A stretch of 64,000 nucleotides of DNA from Quillaja saponaria (GCA_029379385.1 CM055605.1:14605001-14669000); one strand, 5' to 3'. Positions 34,610 to 47,382 are shown, numbered from the stretch's first letter. The notes: a model not told the origin generated them from the sequence alone. Numbers and translations are program-made.

Positions 34610-35214
34610 ATAAGCACAAATATCGCTCCAACATTTGTGAAAATAACACAAACAAAAAATATTTTATTTTAATGGGAAAGTGGGTTGGAAGCATACTAAC
34701 ATGTATCATTTTAATTTACACTTATTCAGGTAGCAACAATAGTCCATGCTTTTTCAGTAACTTCCAAGAGAGTTATATGTCACTCTGAGGTTATCCTCTG
34801 ATAGGATCCTAGGATTGTCTGTTATGTGTAACAATTGTGATTGTTCTAACTAGCACTGGTGCATTGTATTTCAATTTACGTACTCTAACAATTGTGATCA
34901 TATACATAAATATTACAAGTAAACGCTCGAATTACCTAATTATATTTAGTATGAAGAAATAATTTTAATTACCATATTTGCAAAAATAACAATCAAAAGC
35001 CAATTTATGTAATATGTGATCAGGAAAAAAAAAATGTCTTTAGAGAAAAAGAAAAAGAAGAAATGTTAAATAGATGGCTTATCTACTATTTTAATCTCTC
35101 AGGATTGCCTCAGTTTTAATTTAGTCATCCAAAAATATTTTCGGATCAATTTCATCATCTAGAGTTCAAAAATTTTCAATCAACTTATATTCTCTCATTC
35201 TAATCTTATGTATA
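34610..35214. other. Continuation of the ~500-bp repeat unit 3 (to about 34860), then AT-rich sequence
   Basis: ATAAGCACAAATATCGCTCC resumes the unit cut at 19941 (compare ATAAGCATCAATATCGCTTA at 12607), followed by GGTTGGAAGCATACTAAC as in the T-rich segment of the other units. Nothing is recognised from 34860 to 35214. Confidence 0.55.
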
Positions 35215-38102
35215 TGTCACACCTTTAAATGGAGGTATGACTGACCGGAGGAATGGGTGTTCATACCTCTATAACCTTGAATACTCAAGTAATGTGACTC
35301 ATAAACTTATAAACACATTATAGTTAAGACTACTAAAATATTAATAAAACTATTGACAGATGTTTCCCCTTATGGTGGAACATACCCATTACATATACAA
35401 ACAACTTGTTTACACTGCTAACAGTAAATTATAATATCAAAATATACAAAGGAGCTCCGCTCCTAACAAAACATGTAGTCACCATAGTGAATTCAATATA
35501 TGTCTAACAATAATGCATAACACCTAAAGCAACTAGAAGTATCGTCCTATATGCTCCAAGTGTGCGATTTTCGAGATATACCTTGCCGCAGCAAAGTCGG
35601 CAAGTAGCAAATGTTTTCCATGACCAGCAATAGTTTCCTAGAGACTAAAACAACCACAAAGGAAAGAGTGAGTCACAAGGACTCAGTGAGCAAATCATGT
35701 ACCCTAAGGTTACCAGCATCACACAACACATATATCATAACATAGATTCAGACTGAAGTATTTACCCACTTACGTAATCACAGTTTTCATATGCTCATAA
35801 TTTACTTAGTTCACATAGGTTAACATATCACTTAAATTATTCAAACAAGTAAATAATTAATGAACAATTGCATAAGCAAAAGGCCAACGAGCAACTCAAC
35901 CACGCATAACAATGTCTCCCCCACCAGGCATTTACGCACTGGCACAACAAAGTATTTCTCCACACATAATCTATCCCACCCGGGCTAAGCACTCCATTTG
36001 TATTTAAAATAATTATCAGAATCAAAAAAATTCATATCAAACATCAAATTCAATTATCCTAGGTGCACCTGGACTTTAATTTTAAAAATGAAAACCATTT
36101 TTCAAAAAAATTGTTTACGTTGTTGGCTCTTATCAATCACATTCAATATAAAACACATATTATTCAATGAAATCACTAAAATAACTTATTTGCTCATTTT
36201 TCTTTATAACTCAACAATTCAAATAAATGTATAATTACACACAATAATCTGATAACTATAAAGCACATAATTCACTCACTAGCTCACGGTTGTGATTCGT
36301 CAATCTGTCTAGTCTGTTATGGTGTTGGAATATCCTCAACACGCTTTGGAGCTAAAAATCATAAATTCATATGTTACTAATAATAATCATTTCAAAGTTA
36401 ATTTCATGATTTTTCTTAATAGTAATTAATTATGGTTAATATGTTTCTTAAAGCAAGGTTAATCGATTCAATTTATTTACTAATTTAAATTTTATAACTC
36501 AAAGTTAATTTTCCGTGTATATATTTAACTTTAACTAGCTATCTTGTCAAATACCTAATGGTAAATTATGTGCATAGTTGTGTGTATAGATATATATTAC
36601 TTGTTCAATATTAATTTTCATTTTATTTATGCTCAATTCCTAATTCAATTAAACTACCTTTCAACTTTTCATAATATTTACATTCTCACTCTAGAATTCA
36701 AATTATATTATCATCTAACTTATATTAACAATTTAAACTAATTCTTCTAATGTTCACATAGTTCAAATTTCCAATCAAACTTGAACTTTACAATTCTAGT
36801 ATTCAAATTCTTTAAATTTAAAGAATTCTTCTCTCCTATTTTTTTTTTTTTTCAATGATCATAAGATCATTTCACAAGTTCTTTGGTCCTAAATCTTTAA
36901 TCATTCTAAGATGTAATTAAACACCACATCACTCACTAACAACTTGTAAACTAATGGCAAAGAAAAAAATTCCACACCCAACCTCCAACCTCCTAAGCTT
37001 CCATGGATGAACTAAACATTATTAAGGATGTAGGAATTGATTTGTCTATTTGGCTGCCAAAACAGAGCATAAAAAGCCCTTATTTCACGCCTCCTACAGC
37101 AAGAACAGGGCTTGCTTCAAGTTCCTCCAGCTTATAGCAGTTTACCCCATGAACTCCAACCTCCAGCCAAAAGCACCATCCACACTCATGTTGTTTCATT
37201 CCTAATTCTAGGATTCTGTCAAGACTTTTAAAACTGCCAGCCATACTCCATTTCCTCAACTCATAACCCAATTAAACCAAGTTAAAGATAAGGGAGGAAG
37301 GAAGAAACAATTTGGCTAAAACTCAAAGAACCTACTTGGCAATAAGAAGACATCACATAGAAAGGACATGAACAAGCATAAACAGGGTAGCCTTAACCGT
37401 TTTCACTATCACCACATACCCCTAAAATTTTCTAGCTTCAACTTCACTACCCTCACCCCAAATAACCTAGACCTCAAACTAAGTTAGAGGTCTGATCTTT
37501 CCTTGGCTCTATCCCTCACCAAAACCGCACGGCAATCCCCAAAAACCAGTCAAGCCAACGTCCACCCACTTAACTTGCAAGAATTCATCAACCTAATAGG
37601 TGAAGGCATGGGCGAAATTGATAAACTAGGAGCAAAGAAAACAGAAATTTAGTAAACTACCATGAACTCAATCGGCCAGCCAAAGGATTTCAGCTTCGTT
37701 CACCAACATAAGAAACAGAGACAGCAGTTCACACGTTGAAGTCGGTGACAATGGTGAGGCAGGAAACAAAAACAAGAAGACGAAAGAATAAAATATTGCT
37801 AATAGCTAAATATCTTTTAAACATGTGGTATAAAATGCATTTCCATTATATATTTATTTGTATATAGTTAGATAACTATTAATTTCTAATTTATTATATC
37901 TACATACATATACTAATTTTATCTACAACCAAATTTCATGGGATAAAAATCTAGATCTAAATAACTAATAAGGTGTGGACCTTAAGTTACCAATATATAT
38001 ATATACCCTCTAATTTGAATTAATGAAAGTTTCTTATTTATGTATTCACGATAATTAATGTACAACATTCCACATCATACGTTAGACAATCAAGTTATAA
38101 CA
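35215..38102 (-). mobile_element. Chromovirus solo LTR, minus orientation (2888 bp), target duplication GTATA/ATATA
   Basis: The plus strand starts TGTCACACCTTT (reverse of ...GGTGTGACA) and ends CAATCAAGTTATAACA (reverse of TGTTATAACTTGATTG), matching the ends of 42313-45127. Flanks are gtata (35210-35214) and atata (38103-38107). Family blocks are present reversed: the TGAGTC-N5-GACTCA hairpin at 35669-35685, CCTTGCCGCAGC near 35581, and AGGTGCACCTGG near 36060. No coding region, so it is a recombination remnant. It shares long stretches with 42313-45127 and may be the same subfamily. Confidence 0.85.
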
Positions 38103-38107
38103 ATATA

Positions 38108-39316
38108 AATAAAAAAATTCAACATAATTTAATGATAAAATGATCACAAAAAATTTACAAAATATAAAAATAACTTATTTATGTTATTATCTTTATGTCA
38201 ATTGTAGTTATTTTGCTAATTCATAACGTGTAAATATAATAATAGAATTTGATTGAGAAATTTTAAATCTTGAAAAATAAAATTGACGGAAAAAATTCTT
38301 AAATGATCATACTGAAAACTAATATAATTTTGAAGAACTAAAATAATAAATAAATCCTAAATAAATTCATAATTTCATAGAAGAGCCAAAATCAAATAAT
38401 ATATATATATATATATATATAACTTCGGCCTTATATAATGCCTGGAGAAGATATCTATACATATTGACAATTATGGATAAAGTCTTTGCTAGATTTAACT
38501 ATTGGCCAAAAGAAATGAACAAACCCCCAATTAAGCTTATAGTAGCATCCTCAATTCTCTTATAATTTACTTTTATTAGTTTTAAAATAAAGAAAATCAT
38601 GTTAAGTTTCTCAGTATTTGTAAATTATGTCTTCCACAATCTCTTTTGTCTATGCATGCCGCTTTCATCAATTATATCTCATAACAAATAATTATAATGA
38701 GTGATAATCAAAAGAGAAACATATGCTACAATTTTAATTTTAATTTTGTAAATAACGTATAACATACAATTAGTTAGCATCCCGAAAAGAAAAGTAAAAG
38801 AGGAACAAATAGAGAGAAATAAATAAAGAAGAAGATTAAAGTGAAATAGAAATAAAGTGATAAAGGAGAGAGAAATTCGGAAAAAGAAAGATACGAGAGA
38901 GAATAAGCAATTACCTTTTTTCTAGCACCTGGACTTGCTTTCCCTACGATATAACGACAACCTTTAGGATTTATATGGGAGTTTAGGGTTTATATAACGG
39001 AAATAGGATAAGAAAAAAAATTCATCTTTTAATCTAAGTTTGTTATGAATTTAATTTTGAAAAACATAAAGAAAAACTAATGGCTTTAAGCAATATAAAC
39101 TCATTCAATGACATGACATATTTTGATTAGTGAAATAGGAATTGAGATAGGAAACTTGATATAGAGTAGCTTGGGACCCAGTTCTTCTGTTCCAATTTTC
39201 AGACATGCTACTTAAATGCTCTTTTGGAATGGCATTCCCATTTCAATCATTCAATTTCTAAATTGATACTCAATGGAAGAAACATTCATTCTTTTGCCAT
39301 AATTCAAGATTTTGGT
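38108..39316. other. AT-rich intergenic sequence with (TA)n at 38399-38422 and a promoter-like segment
   Basis: No protein similarity. On the minus strand, 38890-39010 reads TTATATAAACCCTAAACTCC, combining a TATA box with a telo-box (AAACCCTA), then about 60 bp later AGAAAAAAG followed by GTAATTG, a possible splice donor. This arrangement is typical of housekeeping (for example ribosomal protein) gene 5' ends in plants, but no coding exon follows downstream on that strand. Confidence 0.35.
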
Positions 39317-39535
39317 ATGAACTCGTTCGTGTCAAACCGGTTACATAGTCTACCTGATGATGTTCTCCTTGACACTGTCGTCCGTATTACAAAAATTTAG
39401 CAGATGTTCTCCGAGCAACTGTGATAACACTTGGTTTGGTAGCCGATGTATATCCCCGAGTTGAATGGAAAAATCTAGGAGAGATGAGAGAGTGTTCATG
39501 GATGAGAGAATTAGTGAGTGATATGGGATGATATG
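39317..39535 (+). pseudogene. F-box-like protein fragment, frameshifted
   Basis: From ATG at 39317 the frame reads a short leader, then LHSLPDDVLLDTVVRIT, resembling the first helix of plant F-box domains (LPDDxLxxIxxRI), and stops at 39383. One base apart, the next frame continues with LADVLRATVITLGLVADVY and runs to a stop near 39530. Loss of a single A in a run near 39376 explains the break. The piece is about 70 residues, far shorter than any F-box protein, with no C-terminal repeats. It could also be a chance match; the F-box call rests on one short motif. Confidence 0.3.
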
Positions 39536-40015
39536 ACAATATATAAGATAGATCTATTGATGATGTGTCAATATCTTATTCTCTTAATTTTAAAATAATA
39601 GTTGCATATATATATATATAATTAGGACATGTGTCATTGTTAAAAAAAATTGTTACCAAATTGTTCAATTTTAAAAAGGCATATGACATTGTTATTTCTA
39701 AATTTTGCCATATAACACCTAATATTATTCATTTAATTACCTTTTAATCTCTCATTATTAGTCATTTAATTACCTTATCAACCTTTTATATTTTCATACC
39801 TTTCATATTCTAAAGTTGTTTTGACTAATAAGATGTCATTATTATAATTATTCACAAAAAAATAAAAAAATTTACTTGTTTAAACGCATGGTCTTTTATA
39901 TACGAATTGATGTTTAGTTAATTTTTTATTTTACATATTTTTATTAGTAATTTATAATTTTTAATGTAACATAATATTATTTACATAACAAATTAAGTAT
40001 TTTAATTGAAATAAA

Positions 40016-40779
40016 CTTCTCACACAAGTGCCATATTATATTTTTTTATCATGGTAACCAAGCGCTCTAAATCACTTCTTACCATATTAGTCCACTAATT
40101 TATCCCATCTCTCTTAAATTAATTAATTATATATAGTACAGTTAATTACAACAAAAGATTGAAAAACTTTTTAAATTTTCTAAATTACCTTTATTTTGTG
40201 TTTATCTTCTTTATTTTAATATTTTGTCTACGATTATAACTGCTTCTCACTATCTTTATTTTTTGTTCTATATATTTCTAATAGTTTTCAATGCAAATAA
40301 ATTCATAAAAATCACCATTAAAATCAAAAAATAAAGTAAACAGCAAGAACAAATTAATCTTTTGATAAAAAAATTTAACGAGAAAAAAATTTCATAGGAT
40401 GAAAATAACTTACTTTTAAAAAAAAATTGAAGAATTATATTGGAATGTTAATGAAATGAAGGTAGGAAAAAACACATGAAATAACAATATTTTTGTTTTT
40501 CTTTTCTTAAATTTGTTCTTCAACCAAATAAACAATGAAAAAGATACATAAAAAATTGGGATAAAAATTACCAAAATTTTAATCTTTTTGTTAGTTTCCA
40601 TCCATAGAGGAGGGAAATTAGGAGAAAGAAGGGGAAAATGAAAAAAATATGTAAAGTAATTATACATAGTAATAACGAATTTTAATAAGATGAGAAAAAT
40701 TAGTAGCTAATATGGTAAGAGATGATTTAGATTGTTTAGTTACTTGAATAAGAATCTGACGTGGCACTTGTGTGAGGAG
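40016..40779. mobile_element. MITE-like element with ~110-bp terminal inverted repeats
   Basis: The left end CTTCTCACACAAGTGCCA pairs with the right end read backwards, CTCCTCACACAAGTGCCA. Inner parts also pair: CTAAATCACTTCTTACCATATTAG (40066-40090) with the reverse of CTAATATGGTAAGAGATGATTTAG (40708-40731). The interior is AT-rich and non-coding. No clear target duplication, so the superfamily (Mutator- or hAT-like) is undecided. Confidence 0.65.
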
Positions 40780-41186
40780 ATTGTGTGAGATGTGTGTTTA
40801 TATTATGACTCTTTAATTTTTATGTATCATTAATGTTCAACATTTATCAAGCCAAGAGAAGAGCATTAAATTCACCCAAAAAATAATATTAATACCATTA
40901 AATACTAAAATATGATAATATTATAGTGTTAAAATTTGGTTACTTTTCTATTTTGAGATTTGTAATTAATTCATCAATTTCATTTTAAGCAATATATCAA
41001 TTACATAATCAATTAACTATTCTTTGAAAATAATTAGTTCTATATTTATTTACCTCTGCAATGTAAAAACAAAATAGCATTAATTATCTTCAATACTATA
41101 TACTCACGAACATATAACAATTTCTCCAGAATATTCTCAAATCTCCTAACTAGTTAAGCCCTATTAGATTCTAACCGAACCTTTAA

Positions 41187-41785
41187 GGTGAGTTTGGAAT
41201 GAATCCATGTGAGAGTTAATTCAATTCAATTCATTTCATTTCAAGTCAATTCAATTTAAATTATTTCTGAATATTTAGAACAAATTATTTAAGTAATAGA
41301 ATTCAAATGAATTAAATTGAATTATAGTGTTTGGAATATTATTATAACTAATAGAATTCATTTCATTTTAATACTTTTACAAAATTACCCTTGCATTAGT
41401 AAAAAATAAAAAAAAAATTCCTACAAAAATAACTTAAATCAATGGCACAGGTCTAATACATTATAAGGAGGGAAGAGAAATGAGGGGAAGGGGAAGGGGA
41501 GGTGAAAGAAAGAAGAGAAATGGGGTAGGAAGAAAAATGAGGGGTTGTGATTTTGAAATGTGGATATGAGAAGCAAAAATAAAGGGTGTATATATATTTT
41601 TAATCTAATTGAATTGAATTCTAAATCTTATCAATTTTGATGAGAATTAAAAAAAAAATATTATAAAAACATGATTTTGAATGAATTGAATTCTCATGAA
41701 AGATATATACCAAATACAAGATTTCAATCAAAGGTCATTTATAATGAATTAAATTTTACAATTTTTGTTGTTCCAACCACACTCT
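41187..41785. mobile_element. Tourist/PIF-like MITE (599 bp), target duplication TAA
   Basis: Ends GGTGAGTTTGGAATGA and, read backwards, AGAGTGTGGTTGGAACAA, flanked by TAA at 41184-41186 and 41786-41788. The interior is AT-rich with GAATTGAATT words and a purine tract at 41465-41555. The G-rich terminus with TAA/TTA duplication suits the PIF/Harbinger-derived Tourist group, though the inverted repeats are imperfect. Confidence 0.55.
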
Positions 41786-42079
41786 TAAGCAATTGTGTTA
41801 TTGCATTACAAAAAAAAATATCACAGTTTGGTGAGGAACACTTTACCTTCAAAAATCAAATGGTGAAGGAATGACAAGAATTTAGAGAGAACATGGCTCC
41901 ATCACTAAAATCAGGTTGCCAAATGGCAGGGAACATTTTCTTGCCATTCCTTCGCCAAATTAAAGGTGTTTTCTATTTTCTTTGTTTCCACGCCAAACAG
42001 AGAGGAATAAAGTCAATGCAAATCCCCTCGTTTTATTCTCATTAATTCCTTTCTATTTCTTTATATTCATGCTTTTTCA

Positions 42080-42312
42080 ATTTTAGTAGACCCTCGCCTT
42101 TTTCTCATCATTCCTCTTATGAGTGTACTCGTATACCTCCCTGAATAAGACCTAATGACCCTTCTTTTTTCCCTACACTATGAATATAAATTATAATAAA
42201 AAATTAAATATATAAAAATCAATAACAATTAAATAATTAATTTAAATCAAGCACTTACCAAGGTCTTATAGTAATCAACGAAGGTACAAGAGGCCCAAGA
42301 ATGTATGCTTAT
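42080..42312 (-). pseudogene. CACTA Transposase_24 remnant, 3' piece
   Basis: Minus-strand reading: a short exon piece before CTTGGTAAGTG (a donor near 42258), an AT-rich intron to about 42180 ending ATTCATAG, then an exon with RYTSTHKRNDEKKARVY at about 42100-42150, corresponding to the THxRKxGxFVD block of this family. The piece is separated from 45133 by the solo LTR. Confidence 0.5.
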
Positions 42313-45127
42313 TGTTATAACTTGATATTTTAATAGGTATATCAAAATGGTATACATAAATTATTGTGATAATTTAAATAATAAATTTTTTATATATATC
42401 TCTCTCTCTTTATATATATAAATTGAATTAACATGATGTTAAGAGTCGTTTTTTTTTTTTTTTTTATGAAATTTAATTGTACAATTTAATGGTTGTTGTT
42501 AGAAATGTATAATTAGTGAACAAGTAACAAAAAAATAATAATAATAACATATAAAATATATATATATAAATATACTAAAGCAAATAAGTGAGCTTTTAGC
42601 ACATGCTTTATTTAATATTATATTATATACCTTTGCTTTTCAATTCCTTATAGCTTCCTGATTGTTCTTCTTCTCCGTATGACTGTCAACCTTGCTCAAG
42701 CCTCCACCGCCATAGCTGAGCTTAAAACTTTTCTAGCTGTTTTCATTACCAGCCGAGAGTACCTTCGCTGAAAGTGGTTAGTTTGCCTCCTACACCGTGT
42801 AGTTGGGTGGTTGTGTGTGGGTATAGCTACAGGAGATTGAGGCAGGAATTTGTTGGTAGGAAATTTCCCCTGTTTTACTTTCTCCTGGACCATAGGCTCC
42901 TCCCTCATAGCAACCTGTCTCCATCTTCCCTGTAATCGTGTTGGCGTTGCAGCAGCCAATTGGTGGACTGAAGTTGGTTAGGGACAGTAGTTAGTCAGCC
43001 AGCCATGCCCTGTTTCTGCCCTCCATCCATTCTTGTGTTGTTGGCTGCCACTTTAGTTTCTTTTCTTTCTTTCCAGCTGCCGTGAAAGCCACCATAGCAC
43101 CTCTAGCAGTCAAGAGGTATTGAGGCTTGCTTGGTAATTAAGCTGTGAGAAATGCTATGTAAGGCAGCAACCTTGGATTTCCTAGTTCTTGCCTTGTTTA
43201 ATTCATTGTTAACCATGGGACAAACTATTTCAGCAACAAGGATAAAGAATCTTCCAAGTATATTGGTCCAACGTGAGTAGGATAATTGATTTTGGTTCTA
43301 GGGTTTGTTGTGACTGGCGTATAGAGTTTAGGAAATTGGATGGTTGGTGGTTTAACTTAAGGACTAGATGAATTGAGTTTAGATTATGAATGAAAGGAGC
43401 AAGAATACAAGTGGAAGTTTTCTAAACTTGATATCTTGATTCTTTTAAAGTTGCTAACAGTGTAGTAATTAGACTTGAGAATAAATGGTATGGCAAATAA
43501 GAGATTATAAAACAAAGAATCAAGAGAGTAGTTAGATAAATTGGAGGAGAGTTTAACATTTAATTACTAGTATTAGAAGTGTACAATATAAATTATTGAT
43601 TTATCTAAGTTTTGATGAATTGCTAATAAGGAGTTTAAATTGGAAATTCAATGTTGAATATGAATACCATTAAAAGTTCATAGGTTAATTTAGTTTAACT
43701 CACTAAGTGGAACATGTGTAGTTGATGAGAAAATATATGAACGGAGAGCAAGGATTAATCATATATGACAAGAATTGATAAAATGCTTATGAAAGATTGA
43801 ATGTAAAATATCCATAGCAATCAATTTTTTTTGTAGTATGTTAGATAAATATATATATATATATATTTATATATAAATAACAAATTTTGGAATCCTAGAA
43901 TTAATAATACAATGATTACTAAGAGTAATGTATGAATTTATAATTTTTAGCTTTGGATCGTGTCAAGGAAATTCCGATATCTTCACATACTAGATGAACC
44001 GACAAACCACGTAATTGAGCTAGTGAGTGAATTATGTACTTTATAGTTATCAGATTATTGTGTGCAATTATATATATATTTGATTTGATATGTTATAATG
44101 AGAAATAAGAAAATAGGCTATTTCAGTGATTCAATTGAATTATATGTGTTTGATATTGAGTGTGGTTGATAAGGGCCAACAAAGTGAAATTTTCTGAAAA
44201 ATGGATTCTATTTTCGAAATTAAAAATCCAGGTGCACCTAGGATATTTCAATTTGACATTTGATATGAGTTATTCTGACCCTGACAATTATTTTAAAAAC
44301 AATTGGAGTGCTCAGCCCCATTAGGATAAATTTGTGTACAGAGAATCAATTTATTGTACAAGCGCGTAAATGCCCAGTAGGGGGAGATAATGTTGTGCGG
44401 GGCTGAGTTACTCGTTAGCCCTTTGATTGTTTAATTGTTTGTTTGTTTATATGATTTGTTTGATATGTTGAAATTGTAAACTAAGTGAATTGTGATTGTA
44501 TGATAATGATAATTATGTATGTGCATAAATAAATTTAAATACAAGTTTAAACTATGATATATGTGTTGTGTGATGCTGGTATCCTTAAGGTACATGATTT
44601 GCCCATTGAGTCCTTGTGACTCACACTTTCCTTTGTGGTTGTTTTTTTTTTAGTTTCCAGGAAACTACTATTGGTCGTGACAAAATTTTCTACCTATGAA
44701 CTCTGCTGCAGCAAGGTATATGTTAAAGATCGCACACTTGGAGTGTATGGAACGATACTTGCAGTTGCTTTAGGTGTTATGCATTGTTATTAGACATATT
44801 GAATTCATCATAGTGATTTTCATGTTTTGTTAGGAGCGGAGCTTCTCTATATATTATGATACTATAAGTTACTGTCGATTTTATAAACAGGTGTTTATAC
44901 GTATTATGGGCATGTTCCATCTTACAGGAAACCACTACCAATATTTTTAGTGATCATTTGATGTTTAATAGTTGAGTTTGGATTTTATTTTAAATCAGTA
45001 ATATTTTAGTTGTCATACTTGTAATGTGTTAAAGAGTCATGGATATACAATTCTTGAGTTTCAAGGGTTACGGAGGTATGATTATTCATTCCTCCGACTA
45101 GTCATATTCCTATTTGAGGGTGTGTCA
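42313..45127 (+). mobile_element. Chromovirus solo LTR (2815 bp), perfect target duplication CTTAT
   Basis: Starts TGTTATAACTTG and ends GGGTGTGTCA, flanked by CTTAT at 42308-42312 and 45128-45132. It has the family blocks CCAGGTGCACCTAGGATATTT-like (44229), the TGAGTC-N5-GACTCA hairpin (44607-44623), CTGCAGCAAGGTATAT (44704) and a GGAGGTATGATTATTCATTCCTCCG palindrome-like end (45072). No internal coding region. It inserted into a minus-oriented CACTA transposase gene. Confidence 0.9.
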
Positions 45128-45132
45128 CTTAT

Positions 45133-46015
45133 CTATAGCATCACAGCACACTTTCCCTTATTGGTCACAGATTGAGCCTGACATTACCCTAATATGCCGC
45201 ATGTAACACATCTTATCGAAGCTCTCCGATGAAATCTTCTGAGTGTCCTTCCCTTTTCAAACTAAGGGTCTTCAGTCTCCATTATCACCTTCACGTCTCT
45301 TTAGAATTTGTAGAGCCTATTGGAAAAGCGCTCAATGGCTATGGTCTCCCAAACTTCCCAAATAACCCCCTCGGGTACTGCATCATCACTGACCCTATAT
45401 CTTCTATGAAAAAACAAAAAAAAAATAAAATTTGCGAATATCATTTATAGAATGAAGTTTAAGCAATGGAAATTAAATAAATGACTTAATGAACATACCA
45501 TGAAAATACTAAATAAAGTATCGATGACGTTCTAGGGATATTCATGATATTGAATAACGGGTTGAGGCATAAAGAGAATTCACTAGCAATGTCTCTTGTA
45601 ACTTTATGCAGGACGAATCTCCGGCTATAAAAGGTAACAAATTTAGTTACTATGTACGTAATATAAATAAAAAAAAATTATGGAAGATAAAAAATTAATA
45701 ACTTTAATACTTACATGTTAGTGGTTTTTACCTGTACTACCTCGATAGTGATCCTAAAACATTGGTCACCATCAGTTGTAGGATAGGTAGCTCGCGGCTC
45801 CTGTGCTTGATCATGAGATTGTGATGGAGATGGATCGAGTAGTGCAAATGGAGGAACTGTCAAGGTAGAAGAGGATACTGATGAAAGGGTGCTATATGTG
45901 ATAATCACATAGGCTAATTACCTAGTCGATAGTGGCACCGCGAGTGGATGGAGATCCAGTCTCGTATGCCATGGGATTACGAGAACTCGGCGACATCTAC
46001 AAAAGAACAACGAAG
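45133..46015 (-). pseudogene. CACTA Transposase_24 gene, N-terminal part, broken
   Basis: From about 46012 the minus strand reads MSPSSRNPMAYETGSPSTRG, then a Ser/Pro-rich stretch (45711-45908 open) ending ATYPTTDGDQCFRITIEVVQ. This is the usual beginning of these proteins, a low-complexity head followed by the YPxGDxWF-type motif. After an intron-like spacer, 45430-45133 gives VPEGVIWEVWETIAIERFSN and a terminal piece with NKGKC that leads into the block lost to the solo LTR. Stops and shifts are frequent. Confidence 0.55.
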
Positions 46016-46239
46016 AAAAAAACATCATATAGAATGTCCATAAAAGAATAAATATTTACACACATAATATGATACTTAAGAGGTAAATGAAATTTTGATA
46101 AATAAACAGTTACATATTTACATAAAACATCCATATCAAAACAATTTTTACATAAATGTAAGTCATTACATAAATTACAACAAATTCATTCCATCCTTTG
46201 ATACTTGTTTTATTTGATCCACATTTAACTCTTTTGGAT
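46016..46239. other. Spacer between the two CACTA genes; no gene seen
   Basis: AT-rich, with no frame or repeat recognised. Confidence 0.3.
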
Positions 46240-46746
46240 CCACTGCTTCCATTGAACCTTCATATACAAGTACTAATTGGTTTTTAATGAGGCTATATAT
46301 GTCTCAAATGTTTGAATTTCAGTGAGTTTCATCATTTGGCAAAATAATTTCCCTTGTTCCTTTTTTGTGTAAGACTCATCCATGCAATTATTCTTCCTTT
46401 TCACTTAGCATACGATCTACCAATCAAGATGATTTTTATTTTTAAACTTCAGATATTTCGTGTATACACTTGTTGAGCTTGCTTAGCTAGTATGATGATT
46501 TAAAGGACCGAAGCTTTGACTTCAGATATTTCGTGTATACACAATTCCAAGTTTGTCAACACAAACTCCATTGATTAGGATAAACCACAAGCATTTGAAT
46601 AAAACAACCTAGTTGCTGAAAACCTAGATATGTCAATTCCAATGTCTTCAAAAAGTCCATAATAATCTAGTGCCACATCCCCATAGTTACTCCCTAGAAT
46701 ACAAAGTCCACTATTTATAGTTGCCTTGTTTTCTTAAAAACCAAAT
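46240..46746 (-). pseudogene. CACTA transposase (TNPD-like) C-terminal piece
   Basis: The minus strand from 46746 gives ENKATINSGLCILGS, then LDYYGLFEDIGIDIS and RLFYSNACGLS. This matches the RxxQNSG...DxxYYGxLxDIIEL...VxLFxCxW order of the DUF4216-type region of plant CACTA transposases. Further down, IRLxYLC-like and DPKELNVDQIKQVSKDGMN pieces lead to the end. The upstream half is at 51493-52080, on the other side of the nested CACTA element. Confidence 0.6.
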
Positions 46747-46764
46747 TACTATAAGAAAACTGCT

Positions 46765-47180
46765 CTTTACTGACCAACCAAGTTAGTCGGTAATGAGTGA
46801 AAAGTTGGTTGGTAAAGACTTACTGACCAACCTTTGGTCAGTAAAGGGTGGTAGGTAAATTTGAGGTAGGTAATATCGACCAACCATAGGGTTAGTCGGT
46901 AATTACCGACCAATGTTAGTCGTAAAATTTGGTAGGTAAAATTTTTTGGCATGAAAATGAGGTTGTTCGGTAATTACCAACCATGGTAAGTAAAATTTTT
47001 TGGCATGAAAATGAGGTTGTTCAGTAATTACCAACCAACTTCATGGTTGGTCAGTAGTTACCTACCAACAGTATAGTTGGTTGGTAATTACCTACCAATC
47101 ATATAGTTGGTTGGTAATCACTAAAATCTGGCAAATATGTTTCATTTACCAACCAACCCTTGGTTGGTTGGTAATTGTCC
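46765..47180. repeat. Left subterminal repeats of CACTA element 2
   Basis: About a dozen copies of GACCAACC, GGTTGGTAATTACC and related words in both orientations. A local tandem duplication with a ~58-bp period contains TTTTTTGGCATGAAAATGAGG (46938 and 46996). Confidence 0.85.
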
Positions 47181-47382
47181 AGATGTTTTGAGTTTTTTTT
47201 TTTTTTTTTTAATAAAAACCTATTTTACATTTACTAATTTATAAACTAATACTAAATACTAAATATATCGAAAATATAAAATAACATTCTCATATAATTA
47301 TCAAAGTAATTAATCAACACAATGTAGCATGCTTACATATATTAGTTATCCATTAATATATCCTAAAAGTAAAAACTACTAG

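Noticed and set aside
38399..38422. (TA)n tracts (also 13217, 43849, 53219, 54268) as regulatory or origin signals
   Set aside because: Simple microsatellites, common in such DNA, with no associated structure.
40416..40667. 83-residue frame inside the MITE-like element
   Set aside because: AT-rich, Phe/Ile/Lys-biased, in the interior of a non-coding inverted-repeat element.
42696..42959. 87-residue frame on the minus strand starting MAAATPTRLQGR
   Set aside because: Lies within a solo LTR, has no homologue I recognise, and is not open in the related LTR at 35215-38102 as far as I can see.
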